64,000 nucleotides of DNA from JAJDZL01 sp965221175 (GTDB taxonomy: Bacteria > Pseudomonadota > Gammaproteobacteria > Arenicellales > JAJDZL01). The stretch spans positions 558,001 through 622,000 of the forward strand of contig OZ244867.1 of assembly GCA_965221175.1 (NCBI GenBank), in the 5' to 3' direction. The notes beneath the pieces were generated by a model. That model was given only the letters and a program-made list of their open reading frames with translations, did not search any database and had not been told where the DNA came from. Of the stretch, positions 8,192 to 17,251 are shown in pieces (position 1 is the stretch's first letter; the number at the start of each line of letters is the position of its first letter). The position numbers were made by a program, and so were the translations under genes.

Positions 8192-10633
8192 TCACGATCT
8201 CATTCGGGCAGACTGCGGATCATAGGGAGCTTGATGTTCAATTTGAACTGGAATTCGTACTTCTTCAACTTCCAGTTCATATTCACCGTTGTATAGAAAG
8301 CTATCAGAAACACCTTCTGAATTGCGAACATATCCGTAAGCGATATTTTTGTCTATGGTGTATCCCCATCCAGCACTGGTAGTCCAGCCAACCCGTTCGC
8401 CGTTCCTGTAGATGGTTTCTCTTCCAAGCAACGAAACTTGGTCATCGGGTGTTGTAAAACAGGCAAGTCTTCGCTTCAGTTCTTTTTTTCCTTGGTTAAT
8501 CAAGGTAGTTTGCCCAACAAACGGAACCGCACTATGCAGTCGAACGATTTTACTCATTCCAGCTTCAAGTGGCGTGAAGTCTGGGCCAATATCGGAACCG
8601 AGTGCTCGGAATCCCTTTTCCAGACGCAGCGACTCAAGCGCTCGATATCCAACATGATTCAATTCATGTTTTTTTCCGGCAGTGACCAGACCCTGAAAAA
8701 TTTCAAGCGTATTGTCAACCGGCATATGCAGTTCCCATCCAAGTTCACCAGCAAAAGAAACTCGCAGAGCAATGGCACTGTTGCTGCCAATATTGATCTG
8801 TTGGCAGGTTAGAAATGGAAACGCTGAATTCGACATGTCCTGATCTACAACATCTTGGAGAAGTGTTCGTGAATTCGGACCGGAAAGCGATAACGTCGAA
8901 TATTGCTCTGTAACTTCAATGAGAGTTGCATTTCGTAAGTTATCCTGCATGTTGTTTTTAATGTGAAAGTAGTGATGAGCAGCATAGCCCGTACCCGCCA
9001 CGATGAGAAATCGATCTTCTGCGAGGCGAGTAACTGTTGCATCACACTCAATTCCACCAGAGTGATTCAGCATTTGTGTATACACAACTGAGCCTGTCGG
9101 GCGGTCTACTTGATTTGAGCAGAGGTGCTGCAATATGGCGAGTGCATCCTCTCCTTCCAATAAGAATTTAGCAAAAGAGGACTGATCGATCATGCCCACT
9201 GAATTTCGTACCGCCTGATGTTCTTCACCAACCGGAACGAACCAGTTCGGACGTCCAAATGAAGGTGCGTCATTGGGTTCTTGGTTTTGAGCGGCAAACC
9301 AGTTGGGACGTTCCCAACCAAGTTTTTCACCAAAGCAGGCGTTCAGCTTTTTTAGATTCTCGTAAAGTGCAGATTTGAATAGAGGCCGCCCGCTGCTATG
9401 TTCTTCATGCGGCCAAGCCATTGTGTAGTGTTTTGAGCAAAGTTCTTCTGTTCTCTGCGTCACCCATTCTTGATTGCCATGAACTTTCCCGAAACGTCTT
9501 ATATCAACTACTCCTAAATCCATCGGGGGAACTCCGACAGAAATCCACTCTGCCAATGCTTTTCCTGCACCTCCTGCACTGGCGATTCCGAATGCATTGA
9601 ATCCGGTTCCGACGAAAAAGTTTTTAATTTCAGGAGATTCACCCAAGATGAAGTTGCCATCTGGCGTAAAAGATTCCGGTCCGCAAATCATCTGTTTAAT
9701 ATCGGCCGATTCCATTGCCGGGATTCTGCTCAAACCTGCTCGCATGAGCGGCTCGAAATGATCTACGTCAAAATCCAGCAGAGTGAAGAAGAATTTATCC
9801 GGAGGCTTCGCAACTTCCCATTTCTGAGAATTCGACTCATACCCTCCGAATATCAGTCCACCAACCTCTTCCTTAAAATAGATCAAGCGATCAGGGTCTC
9901 GTATCGTTGGCATATCCGGAACCACTCCTTGAACTGTACCAGTTACGATGTAGTGGTGTTTCATCGGTGTAATTGGCACGTTCACTCCGGCTAGCTGTCC
10001 GATATAGCGTGACCAGAGTCCAGCGCAGTCAACGACAACCTCGCAACTGATGTCACCCATACTGGTACTGACACCTTTTATCCTGCCGTTGTTTGTTGAA
10101 ATGGCTGTTACCGAGCAGCCTTCGATAATACGAATGCCTTTCGATCTTGCCCCCTTCGCGAGCGCTTGTGTTAAGTCAGAAGGATTTGCCTGACCGTCAG
10201 TTGGTAAAAATGCCGCCCCAACCACATCTTCAGTATTCAGAACCGGGCAAAGATTCGACACTTCATTCGGACTTAGGAAGTGCATTTCTAGACCGAATGA
10301 TCGTGCCATCGTCACCTGTCGTTTAATTTCTCGCACTCGTTCTGGATGGCAGGCGAGACGTAATCCTCCGTTCATTTTCCATCCGACTGCTTGGTCAGTG
10401 TCCTTTTCTAGTCGATCATACAGCTCCACTGAGTACTTGAGCAATTGAGTGACATTGGCACTGCTTCGCAGTTGTCCGACCAGTCCTGCGGCGTGCCAGG
10501 TAGAGCCGTTGGTAAGTGTTCCTTGTTCAAGAACAACGCAGTCGATTTCTCCTATCTGGGCGAGGTGGTAGGCAGTTGATGAACCGATGATTCCTCCCCC
10601 AATTATGACGATTTTGCAGTGCTCTGGTACCAT
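8192..10633 (-). CDS. Dimethylglycine/sarcosine dehydrogenase-like protein (DAO plus GcvT domains)
   Basis: A two-part flavoenzyme of 813 residues. The first half is an FAD-dependent DAO domain with the dinucleotide motif GGGIIGSSTAYHLA from residue 12 and STWHAAG with His47, the residue that carries covalent flavin in dimethylglycine dehydrogenase. The second half, from about 430, is a GcvT-type aminomethyltransferase domain (FGRPNWFVPVG; IDQSSFAKFLLEG; ALESLRLEKGFRALGSDIG). Such enzymes oxidatively demethylate N-methylated glycines and pass the methyl group to tetrahydrofolate. It begins 24 bp after the transporter permease, so it is probably co-transcribed with the transporter. The exact substrate is not decided by sequence. 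Confidence 0.9.
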   Translation of the reverse strand: MVPEHCKIVIIGGGIIGSSTAYHLAQIGEIDCVVLEQGTLTNGSTWHAAGLVGQLRSSANVTQLLKYSVELYDRLEKDTDQAVGWKMNGGLRLACHPERVREIKRQVTMARSFGLEMHFLSPNEVSNLCPVLNTEDVVGAAFLPTDGQANPSDLTQALAKGARSKGIRIIEGCSVTAISTNNGRIKGVSTSMGDISCEVVVDCAGLWSRYIGQLAGVNVPITPMKHHYIVTGTVQGVVPDMPTIRDPDRLIYFKEEVGGLIFGGYESNSQKWEVAKPPDKFFFTLLDFDVDHFEPLMRAGLSRIPAMESADIKQMICGPESFTPDGNFILGESPEIKNFFVGTGFNAFGIASAGGAGKALAEWISVGVPPMDLGVVDIRRFGKVHGNQEWVTQRTEELCSKHYTMAWPHEEHSSGRPLFKSALYENLKKLNACFGEKLGWERPNWFAAQNQEPNDAPSFGRPNWFVPVGEEHQAVRNSVGMIDQSSFAKFLLEGEDALAILQHLCSNQVDRPTGSVVYTQMLNHSGGIECDATVTRLAEDRFLIVAGTGYAAHHYFHIKNNMQDNLRNATLIEVTEQYSTLSLSGPNSRTLLQDVVDQDMSNSAFPFLTCQQINIGSNSAIALRVSFAGELGWELHMPVDNTLEIFQGLVTAGKKHELNHVGYRALESLRLEKGFRALGSDIGPDFTPLEAGMSKIVRLHSAVPFVGQTTLINQGKKELKRRLACFTTPDDQVSLLGRETIYRNGERVGWTTSAGWGYTIDKNIAYGYVRNSEGVSDSFLYNGEYELEVEEVRIPVQIEHQAPYDPQSARMRS

Positions 10634-10656
10634 GTCAGTATTATTTGTTTGAGCGG

Positions 10657-12684
10657 TTAGAGTCCCAAAGCTTGCTTTCGGCGACGTGCTGCCGCAGAAA
10701 TCAAACGATCTGTGATGATTGCGATAAATGCAACGGAAAGCCCAGCAACCAGTCCGCGGCCAGGGTCCGCTTTTGTCAGGGCTATGTAGACTTCTTGCCC
10801 GAGGTCACGCGTTCCTACTAGAGCTGTGATAACTAGCATGGAAAGGGCGAACATTACGGTTTGATTCAGTCCCAGCATGATTTCTGGCCACGCAAGTCGG
10901 AACTGGACTTTGGTCAACAACTGCAATTTTGTACATCCGGATGTTTTTCCGGCTTCTATAAGCGAAGGAGAGATCTGTTCAATGCCATACAGCGTATAAC
11001 GAATTGCTGGGGGCAGGGCATACAACACGACTGCCACCATCGCGGAAAATTCACCTACGCGGAACAGCATCACCACAGGCAGGAGATAAACGAAACTTGG
11101 CAGTGTTTGCAGCGTATCGATGAATACCAGTACAGATTTTTTAATTTTGGGATAACGAGTAGTGAAGGCTCCAACCGTAATTCCAATCATGGTCGCGATG
11201 ACGACGGAGATGCCGCACAGGTAGACGGTGATCATCGCTTTTGTCCATTGTCCCGTAATCAGGATGAATCCCGCAAGAGAAACAACCAGCAGAGCCAATT
11301 TGGGTCCGCCTAGCTGATAGCCAGCCAAGGCGAGCAACAGAAAAACGCCAGGCCACGGGAGACTCAGCAGAAATAGCTTGACCGGTTTTAGAATATTCAG
11401 CAGTACGAATACTTTTACCGCTTCAAGTTGATCGAAGAAATTGATATTAACCCACTTGACGAGATCATTCCAGAATTGTCCCGTTGTGATTTCAAACTGT
11501 TCAGGCCACTGGGCGAAAAAAGGAACAACAAAGCTGATTAAAGTCGTCGCTGCCAGCACTAAAATAGCGATTACGAGATTCTTATGGCGGCTGTAAAAGT
11601 TTTTGTTGGTCTCAACATGCTGTTTTGGAGCTTGCGCTGCCCAAGCCTGGGAGAGTCTATCCAACACAATCGCAATCAAAGTAATCGCAATACCCGCTTC
11701 AAGTCCGTCGCCAATGGCTTGACGTCTCAATGACGCGAGGACATCAAACCCCAGCCCTCCGGCACCAATCATGGATGCAATGATGACCATGTTGAGCGAA
11801 AGCATAATGACCTGATTGACGCCGACCATCAAGCCTGGAGTAGCGGAAGGCATAAGTACACGCCAAGTCATCTGCCGCTTGGTGCATCCGGCCATTTTAC
11901 CGAACTCTTTAATTTCCTCCGGAACCGTGTGCAGTGCGAGAATGGTCACTCGAACCATGGGCGGCATTGCATAAATTACGGTTGCGGTTATGGCGGATAC
12001 CGGACCGAAGCCAAACAGAAAAAGAACGGGTACCAAATAAGCAAATATTGGAACGGTCTGCATCAAGTCCAGTACTGGAGTGATGGCTCGCTCAAATGAT
12101 CGGTAACGGTATCCAAGAATGCCGAGTCCAGCACCGAGTAAGATTCCGATTGGAACAGCCACTGCGATGGAAGAGAGGGTGATTGAGGCACTTTCCCAGT
12201 GACCGAAAACTGCAAGATAGGCTGTACACAAAAACACCATCAGTCCAAGCGTCCAGTCTCTGATTTGAAACGCCAGCCAGGTAACGACGATGGTCAATCC
12301 AAACCAGGATATCGGTGGTGTGTGCCATGAATTTCCATCAGCTAGCGGAACCTTGAATCCAGCCGAGAGCAGAGACTTGATAATCTGATAAGGAATTTCG
12401 ATTGCTGCGGAGATTGTTCTAGTGAATTCCTTGAATGTCCAGGGAAACAGATATGCTTCGTCGCCTACCAGCCACTTCATAAAACCGGTTACACAGTAGC
12501 GAATGCTGGTACAGCTGCCGAGGGCTTCAATTTTCCAGCTCAGTTCCTTTGGAGGTTTAACTGCCCACGGCCACAACTCGCCACCGAGCCAGATTAAGGT
12601 TATGATGAATGCTACCAGCAGCCATGCAAGAAACCTGGGATTTGTAAAATTGAATCTTGCTTGTGCCGTAGCGGTTGAATTCAT
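10657..12684 (-). CDS. Betaine-type ABC transporter permease with two fused permease domains
   Basis: A 675-residue membrane protein with two consecutive binding-protein-dependent permease domains. Each has its own EAA-type coupling loop: GKMAGCTKRQMTWRVLMPSA in the first half and GKTSGCTKLQLLTKVQFRL in the second, followed by GVNQVIM and GLNQTVM helices. Standard ProW has one domain and forms a homodimer; here one chain would supply both halves. The start overlaps the ATPase stop by 4 bp (ATGA). Known relatives import quaternary or methylated amines; glycine betaine, choline, dimethylglycine and TMAO are all possible. Confidence 0.88.
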   Translation of the reverse strand: MNSTATAQARFNFTNPRFLAWLLVAFIITLIWLGGELWPWAVKPPKELSWKIEALGSCTSIRYCVTGFMKWLVGDEAYLFPWTFKEFTRTISAAIEIPYQIIKSLLSAGFKVPLADGNSWHTPPISWFGLTIVVTWLAFQIRDWTLGLMVFLCTAYLAVFGHWESASITLSSIAVAVPIGILLGAGLGILGYRYRSFERAITPVLDLMQTVPIFAYLVPVLFLFGFGPVSAITATVIYAMPPMVRVTILALHTVPEEIKEFGKMAGCTKRQMTWRVLMPSATPGLMVGVNQVIMLSLNMVIIASMIGAGGLGFDVLASLRRQAIGDGLEAGIAITLIAIVLDRLSQAWAAQAPKQHVETNKNFYSRHKNLVIAILVLAATTLISFVVPFFAQWPEQFEITTGQFWNDLVKWVNINFFDQLEAVKVFVLLNILKPVKLFLLSLPWPGVFLLLALAGYQLGGPKLALLVVSLAGFILITGQWTKAMITVYLCGISVVIATMIGITVGAFTTRYPKIKKSVLVFIDTLQTLPSFVYLLPVVMLFRVGEFSAMVAVVLYALPPAIRYTLYGIEQISPSLIEAGKTSGCTKLQLLTKVQFRLAWPEIMLGLNQTVMFALSMLVITALVGTRDLGQEVYIALTKADPGRGLVAGLSVAFIAIITDRLISAAARRRKQALGL

Positions 12685-13730
12685 ACCTGCGTGCTTTTTC
12701 GATTTGTATTCTGGGTCTTTACCAGCACACTCAGTACCGCTTCGCGAGTAATCTGTCCCACTACTTTACCACTTGAATCGATGACATCGAAAGGATGTTC
12801 TGAATTAATCACTTCTTCTGCCAAATCTTCGATTTTAGCAGTTTGCAGAATTTGTCCTCCGCTCGGAATATCCGGATTTTTTGCAACCATTACGGACTTT
12901 GCGGAAAATACTTTTGCCCGCGCAAGGTCATTCGTAAACTCTTCCACATATCGGTCAGCAGGTTGCAGTACGAGTTCTTCGGGAGTGCCAATCTGGATGA
13001 TTGATCCGTCTTTCATGATTGCGATCTGGTCAGCTAGGCGTACGGCTTCGTTAAAATCGTGCGTAATGAATACGATTGTCTTGCTCAACATGGACTGAAT
13101 GCGTAGAAATTCGTCCTGCATTTCTCGACGAATCAGGGGATCAAGTGCGGAAAATGGCTCGTCAAGAAACCAGATTTTCGGTTCCACTGAGAGCGAGCGA
13201 GCAATTCCAACTCGTTGCTGCTGTCCGCCTGACAGTTCTCTCGGATAATAGAATTCACGACCCTCCAAACCCACGAGTTCGATAACTTCTCTTGCTCTTT
13301 TTTCTCGTTGGCTTCGATCTACGCCTTGAATTTCCAATGGAAATGCAACATTGCCGAGCACAGTCAGGTGCGGCATGAGAGCGAAGTGCTGGAACACCAT
13401 CCCCATTTTGTGGCGACGAATTTGGATCATTTTCTTTTCAGATTGTTCCAAGAGATTTTCTCCCTCAAACATGATCACCCCTGAGGTCGGTTCAATCAAA
13501 CGGGAGAGGCATCTCAGCAGGGTGGACTTTCCGGAGCCGGACAATCCCATGATGACAAAGATTTCACCTTCTGCGACAGCGATATTCGCGTCGCGTACCG
13601 CTCCAATCAATCCCGCTGATGTAAGGGAATTGTTGTCAATTGGGGTGTTGTCGGAAAAGAAACGATCGGCGCCTTTGCCGAAAATTTTCCAAACATTTGT
13701 GCAAGTCAGAATCGACTCGTTGCGGCTCAT
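12681..13730 (-). CDS. proV: Betaine-type ABC transporter ATP-binding protein
   Basis: Cytoplasmic ATPase of the transporter, 349 residues. Walker A GLSGSGKST, the Q-loop VFQHFALMPH, signature LSGGQQQRVGIARSL, Walker B WFLDEPFSALDP and switch ITHDFNEAVRLAD are all intact. The C-terminal 90 residues resemble the CBS region of ProV proteins, which in OpuA senses ionic strength. The N-terminal stretch of about 45 residues before the nucleotide-binding core (FGKGADRFF) is typical of ProV. It lies between the binding protein (upstream) and the permease (4-bp overlap). Confidence 0.92.
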   Translation of the reverse strand: MSRNESILTCTNVWKIFGKGADRFFSDNTPIDNNSLTSAGLIGAVRDANIAVAEGEIFVIMGLSGSGKSTLLRCLSRLIEPTSGVIMFEGENLLEQSEKKMIQIRRHKMGMVFQHFALMPHLTVLGNVAFPLEIQGVDRSQREKRAREVIELVGLEGREFYYPRELSGGQQQRVGIARSLSVEPKIWFLDEPFSALDPLIRREMQDEFLRIQSMLSKTIVFITHDFNEAVRLADQIAIMKDGSIIQIGTPEELVLQPADRYVEEFTNDLARAKVFSAKSVMVAKNPDIPSGGQILQTAKIEDLAEEVINSEHPFDVIDSSGKVVGQITREAVLSVLVKTQNTNRKSTQV

Positions 13731-13772
13731 GACGCTCGAAAGAATTATCTGCAGTTCGGTTTCAGCATTGAA

Positions 13773-13807
13773 AACGCGCCAGAGCCAACAGTTGGCGCTG
13801 GCGCGTT
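13773..13807 (-). promoter_or_regulatory. Intercistronic hairpin between binding protein and ATPase genes
   Basis: A long inverted repeat: AACGCGCCAGAGCCAA pairs with TTGGCGCTGGCGCGTT with one mismatch, giving a stem of about 16 bp and a three-base loop. On the coding strand it is followed by TTC. It lies in the 94-bp gap after the proX stop. Such hairpins can protect the upstream mRNA or partly terminate transcription, raising binding protein over membrane components. That role is inferred. Confidence 0.7.
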
Positions 13808-13824
13808 CCTCTGAATTTTTGAAG

Positions 13825-14775
13825 TTACATTGTCCAGGCTTTCCAGACTGACTCGTTGTTCGCCATCCATTCGGCTACTACATCTTCGACGGATTGGCCT
13901 TCAAGATCGACTTTCACAATGAGCGAACTCATCAGATCATTGTCAATGGTGAAATTTCGAATGGCCTGATAGGCTTTCGGCCACTTCTCTTCACCACCGG
14001 CCCAACCAACTGCTTTAATCCAGCCTCTTGGCTTGCCGCAGTCATAGGCCATATCTGGATTCACGCCCCAGGATGGATCCTTGTAGCATTCATCAGTGTA
14101 GATCGGAAAATCCACCCATTCACCTTCATATTTGGCAGTTGCCCAATGAGGTGCATAAACCCAAGCCAAGATCGGTGCCTGTCGCTGATAGGCAGATTCG
14201 ATTTCTGCAAACAATGCAGCATCGGTTCCAGCATGTACTACTTCATAGTTCAAGCCCAAAGATTCGGCACGTTCGTCGTCATATCCGCTCCAAGTGACGG
14301 GACCGCCAAGATAACGTCCCTTCGGGTTCGTTTCCGGAGTGGAAAATGCTTCTGCACAATCGTTCAACGCTGTCCAATCAGGCAACCCCGGGCATTTTTC
14401 TTTCATGTACAAGGGATACCACCATTCTTCAATGGCATCCATTCCGGTTTCACCGAGTTCCACTGTCTTGCCGGTAGCCAGGGATGCTTCCAGGGCATCT
14501 TTTCCGGTTGTTTCCCACATTTCTACAGCCACGTGAAGATCCCCGGATTCCAGGCCGACGAATTGCGCAATGTAGTCAGCGGGTACAAACTCGATGTTGT
14601 ATCCCATAGATTTGAGTACTTCGCCGACCATAGTCGCGGTGATGAATTGCCCGGTCCAATCGTGCCAGGTGATCTTGATCGTATCATCCGATTCCGCTTG
14701 CGCGGATGCAATCGGTACATAAGTGAACAGTGCAACAGTGCATGCAAATATTAGATTTCGAAAACATTTCTGCAT
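13825..14775 (-). CDS. proX: Betaine-type ABC transporter substrate-binding protein
   Basis: Periplasmic binding protein of 316 residues with a clear Sec signal peptide (FACTVALFTYVPIASAQA, cleavage near residue 27). The mature part follows the OpuAC type: ITWHDWTGQFITATMVGEVL, then GLESGDLHVAVEMWE, VTWSGYDDERAE, WVYAPHWATAKYEGEWVDFP. Several Trp and Tyr residues suit an aromatic cage for a trimethylammonium-like head group. A strong Shine-Dalgarno (AAGGAGGT at 14783-14790) precedes the ATG, fitting high expression of the first gene of the operon. Glycine betaine is the default guess; other methylated amines are possible. Confidence 0.9.
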   Translation of the reverse strand: MQKCFRNLIFACTVALFTYVPIASAQAESDDTIKITWHDWTGQFITATMVGEVLKSMGYNIEFVPADYIAQFVGLESGDLHVAVEMWETTGKDALEASLATGKTVELGETGMDAIEEWWYPLYMKEKCPGLPDWTALNDCAEAFSTPETNPKGRYLGGPVTWSGYDDERAESLGLNYEVVHAGTDAALFAEIESAYQRQAPILAWVYAPHWATAKYEGEWVDFPIYTDECYKDPSWGVNPDMAYDCGKPRGWIKAVGWAGGEEKWPKAYQAIRNFTIDNDLMSSLIVKVDLEGQSVEDVVAEWMANNESVWKAWTM

Positions 14776-14976
14776 ATAAATTACCTCCTTGTGGTGAATT
14801 CAGGTTGCAGGTTACTAGATAGAAGTGAAATTATTCACCTTTCTCAAACATTCACAAAAGACAGATTCCGATTCATTTCAGATTTCTGCTGATTTGTGAC
14901 TAAAAAACTCATCTTGGATAATACATCCAAACCTTTCGACGATGGACTAGCAAAGTTTACTTGGTTCATTTCATCC

Positions 14977-15933
14977 TTATACGAACATTCCGCTATAGGC
15001 ATTCCAGTTCTTCTCGAAGCGTATGCGGTTCATATTCGTGTAGCCTTCGTAGCCCGGATCCTGGTCCGGATACAGCTCAGTCATAGAAGCTGCAACGTTT
15101 CCACTATCCAGATCCGAAGTGACTTCCTGAACCATACCCCACATATACTCGCGCAAATTGAGTATGAGTTTGAATGCAATCAGTTGCCGGGAAATGATTT
15201 CGTTCAATTTACCGAAATACATTTCAAACAAGGCGGATTCAGAATCCTCGCTCAAGTCGGCATTGCAACTGACCCCAACGAGATCGAAGAGTGGATGCCC
15301 GTAGCCGCCGTAGTCCCAATCAATCATCCAGACATTCTCATCGTCATCAAACATGAAATTTTGGGGTACTGTGTCGTTGTGTGTAAAGACAGGACTGAAG
15401 TTTTCGATATGGCTTTCAAGCAGGTTGTTGATACCAACAATTTCCGGAAGCAAGTCAACAAGGCGAGAGCCATATTTGTATCCGATTTCAACATAATTGC
15501 GTACTACCTGGAATGGCCAGAAGTAGGTGAGGGTGCCGCGAACACTTTCTGAACCGCCATGCAGATTCTTGAGCACTTGGACAATCTTTTCCATGTTGAC
15601 CGGACTGCCGATGTCATCAGGACGAAGACAACCTCCGGGAATGAAATCAAGAATGGCTAGAGACTGTTCAGAATGTCGTAATCGTGGGCTCACACCGATG
15701 TCGGCTGCGGCTTTCATTGATGCCTGGACAGACGTCTGGATAATGCCATGAACTGGAATGTCAGTGCCGATTCTCGCCACCGCACGTTCATCATTATCCG
15801 TTACAACAAAACTTCTGTTGCACAATCCTCCAACTAGGGGTTCTACTTGGATCTCGCCATTCCAGCAATCGAGACCCCTCAAGTACTCTTCGATGCGTTC
15901 ATCGTTCCAATCCGGCAAAAGCATATATTGCAT
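14977..15933 (-). CDS. Choline kinase/aminoglycoside phosphotransferase-like protein
   Basis: A kinase-fold protein of 318 residues. The catalytic loop THNDTVPQNFMF carries His185-Asn186-Asp187 and Asn192, and the metal-binding aspartate is in MIDWDYGGYGHPLFDL (Asp205). The N-terminus has the nucleotide-pocket segment LVGGLCNRSFVV. Such proteins phosphorylate choline, ethanolamine, thiamine or related alcohols. Lying upstream of and co-directional with a betaine-type transporter, choline or a related amino alcohol is a sensible guess. The 201-bp gap to proX probably holds a separate promoter. Confidence 0.85.
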   Translation of the reverse strand: MQYMLLPDWNDERIEEYLRGLDCWNGEIQVEPLVGGLCNRSFVVTDNDERAVARIGTDIPVHGIIQTSVQASMKAAADIGVSPRLRHSEQSLAILDFIPGGCLRPDDIGSPVNMEKIVQVLKNLHGGSESVRGTLTYFWPFQVVRNYVEIGYKYGSRLVDLLPEIVGINNLLESHIENFSPVFTHNDTVPQNFMFDDDENVWMIDWDYGGYGHPLFDLVGVSCNADLSEDSESALFEMYFGKLNEIISRQLIAFKLILNLREYMWGMVQEVTSDLDSGNVAASMTELYPDQDPGYEGYTNMNRIRFEKNWNAYSGMFV

Positions 15934-15977
15934 ACCTCTCCGTTGAGCAAGTCAGGGTAGACAATTACAGTCTAATT

Positions 15978-17174
15978 TTAACGGTGTTTTCCAAATAGAC
16001 CGTGCAGGCGAGCCATTGCCTGCTGCAGTGTTTCCATGTCAGTTGCAAATGAAAGCCTGATATGGCCTGCACCTCCGAATGCACTGCCTGGGACAACCGC
16101 CACTTCAGCCTCATTCAGAATATACTCCGACAGTGCTGCATCGGAATCAATGCCATCCAGTGAATCGATGATTTCTCGACAATCAGGAAAAGCGTAGAAT
16201 GCGCCGTCTCCGGCAAGACAGTTCATTCCGTTGACTTGATTCAGGCTGGAAATGACGAAATCGTGCCGTTTCTTAAACTGTTTCGTCATGTACTGAATCG
16301 TATCCTGGGGACCGTTTAGTGCTTCGACAGCAGCTGCCTGTGCAATCGAATTTGGATTTGACGTCGTTTGAGACTGAATTTTTCGCATTGCAGCGGTTAG
16401 CGGTTCCGGTGAAGCCGCGAATCCAATGCGCCATCCGGTCATCGCGTAAGCCTTCGACACTCCATTGACGACTACTGTTCGGTCTTTCAGATCAGGGCAG
16501 GCATTTACGATGTTGCAGAATGGCTCACCACTCCACAAAATATGTTCGTAAATGTCATCAGTGACGACATAAACATGAGGATTTTCTAACAGAACCTCTG
16601 CGAGTTCCTCCAGATCCTGACGTGTGTATGCTATGCCTGTCGGGTTGTTGGGGCTATTGAGCATGAGAAGCTTGGTGTGCGAAGTAATAACCTCTCGCAA
16701 TTGTTCTGGCTGTAACTTGAAACCCTGTTCTATGGTCGTATTTACTACAACTGGTTTACCGCCTGAAAGCACTGTCATATCAGTGTATGAAACCCAATAT
16801 GGTGCAACAATGATTACTTCATCATTTTCATTAAGTAGCGCAGTTAATAAATTGATAATACTCTGTTTTGCGCCGTTTGATACGACAATATTTGCTGACG
16901 TGTAAGTGAGTTGATTTTCACGTTCGAACTTGTCAACAACTGCATTTTTCAGTTCTGGAGTGCCGTCGGCAGGTGTATACTTTGTCATGCCGTTTCGCAT
17001 CGCTTCAATGGCGGCCTGCTGAATGTTTTCTGGTGTGGCAAAATCCGGCTCGCCAGCACCGAGTCCTATCACATCACGGCCAGCTGCACGAAGTTCGCGT
17101 GCCAGCGTGGACACGGCGATTGTGGCGGATGGTTTTATGGAATTGACTCGATTCGACAGTGGGATGTTGGTCAT
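15978..17174 (-). CDS. Aspartate aminotransferase (class I, prokaryotic type)
   Basis: PLP-dependent aminotransferase of 398 residues exchanging amino groups between aspartate and 2-oxoglutarate, possibly also accepting prephenate. The visible marks of the subgroup are LGAGEPDFATPENI at the N-terminus, NSPNNPTG at 173-180, the PLP lysine Lys241 in VNGVSKAYAMTGWRIGF and the C-terminal arginine region HIRLSFA. The gene is divergent from uvrB across 77 bp and co-directional with the choline-kinase-like gene 44 bp downstream. Confidence 0.9.
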   Translation of the reverse strand: MTNIPLSNRVNSIKPSATIAVSTLARELRAAGRDVIGLGAGEPDFATPENIQQAAIEAMRNGMTKYTPADGTPELKNAVVDKFERENQLTYTSANIVVSNGAKQSIINLLTALLNENDEVIIVAPYWVSYTDMTVLSGGKPVVVNTTIEQGFKLQPEQLREVITSHTKLLMLNSPNNPTGIAYTRQDLEELAEVLLENPHVYVVTDDIYEHILWSGEPFCNIVNACPDLKDRTVVVNGVSKAYAMTGWRIGFAASPEPLTAAMRKIQSQTTSNPNSIAQAAAVEALNGPQDTIQYMTKQFKKRHDFVISSLNQVNGMNCLAGDGAFYAFPDCREIIDSLDGIDSDAALSEYILNEAEVAVVPGSAFGGAGHIRLSFATDMETLQQAMARLHGLFGKHR

Positions 17175-17251
17175 TTTGTTCTCTCAAGGACAAAAAAACG
17201 GATTATGTTCAGTACAAGTATAGCCGAATAACCGCTATTTGAGAGGACACC

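Noticed and set aside
13894..14754. 286-codon plus-strand ORF opposite the betaine-binding protein gene
   Set aside because: It is the antisense of a well-supported gene, has no family resemblance and no ribosome-binding site.
14896..15552. 218-codon plus-strand ORF opposite the choline-kinase-like gene
   Set aside because: It is a shadow of a gene with clear catalytic motifs on the other strand.
17175..17251. LexA box before uvrB
   Set aside because: No CTG-N10-CAG-like palindrome was found in the spacer.
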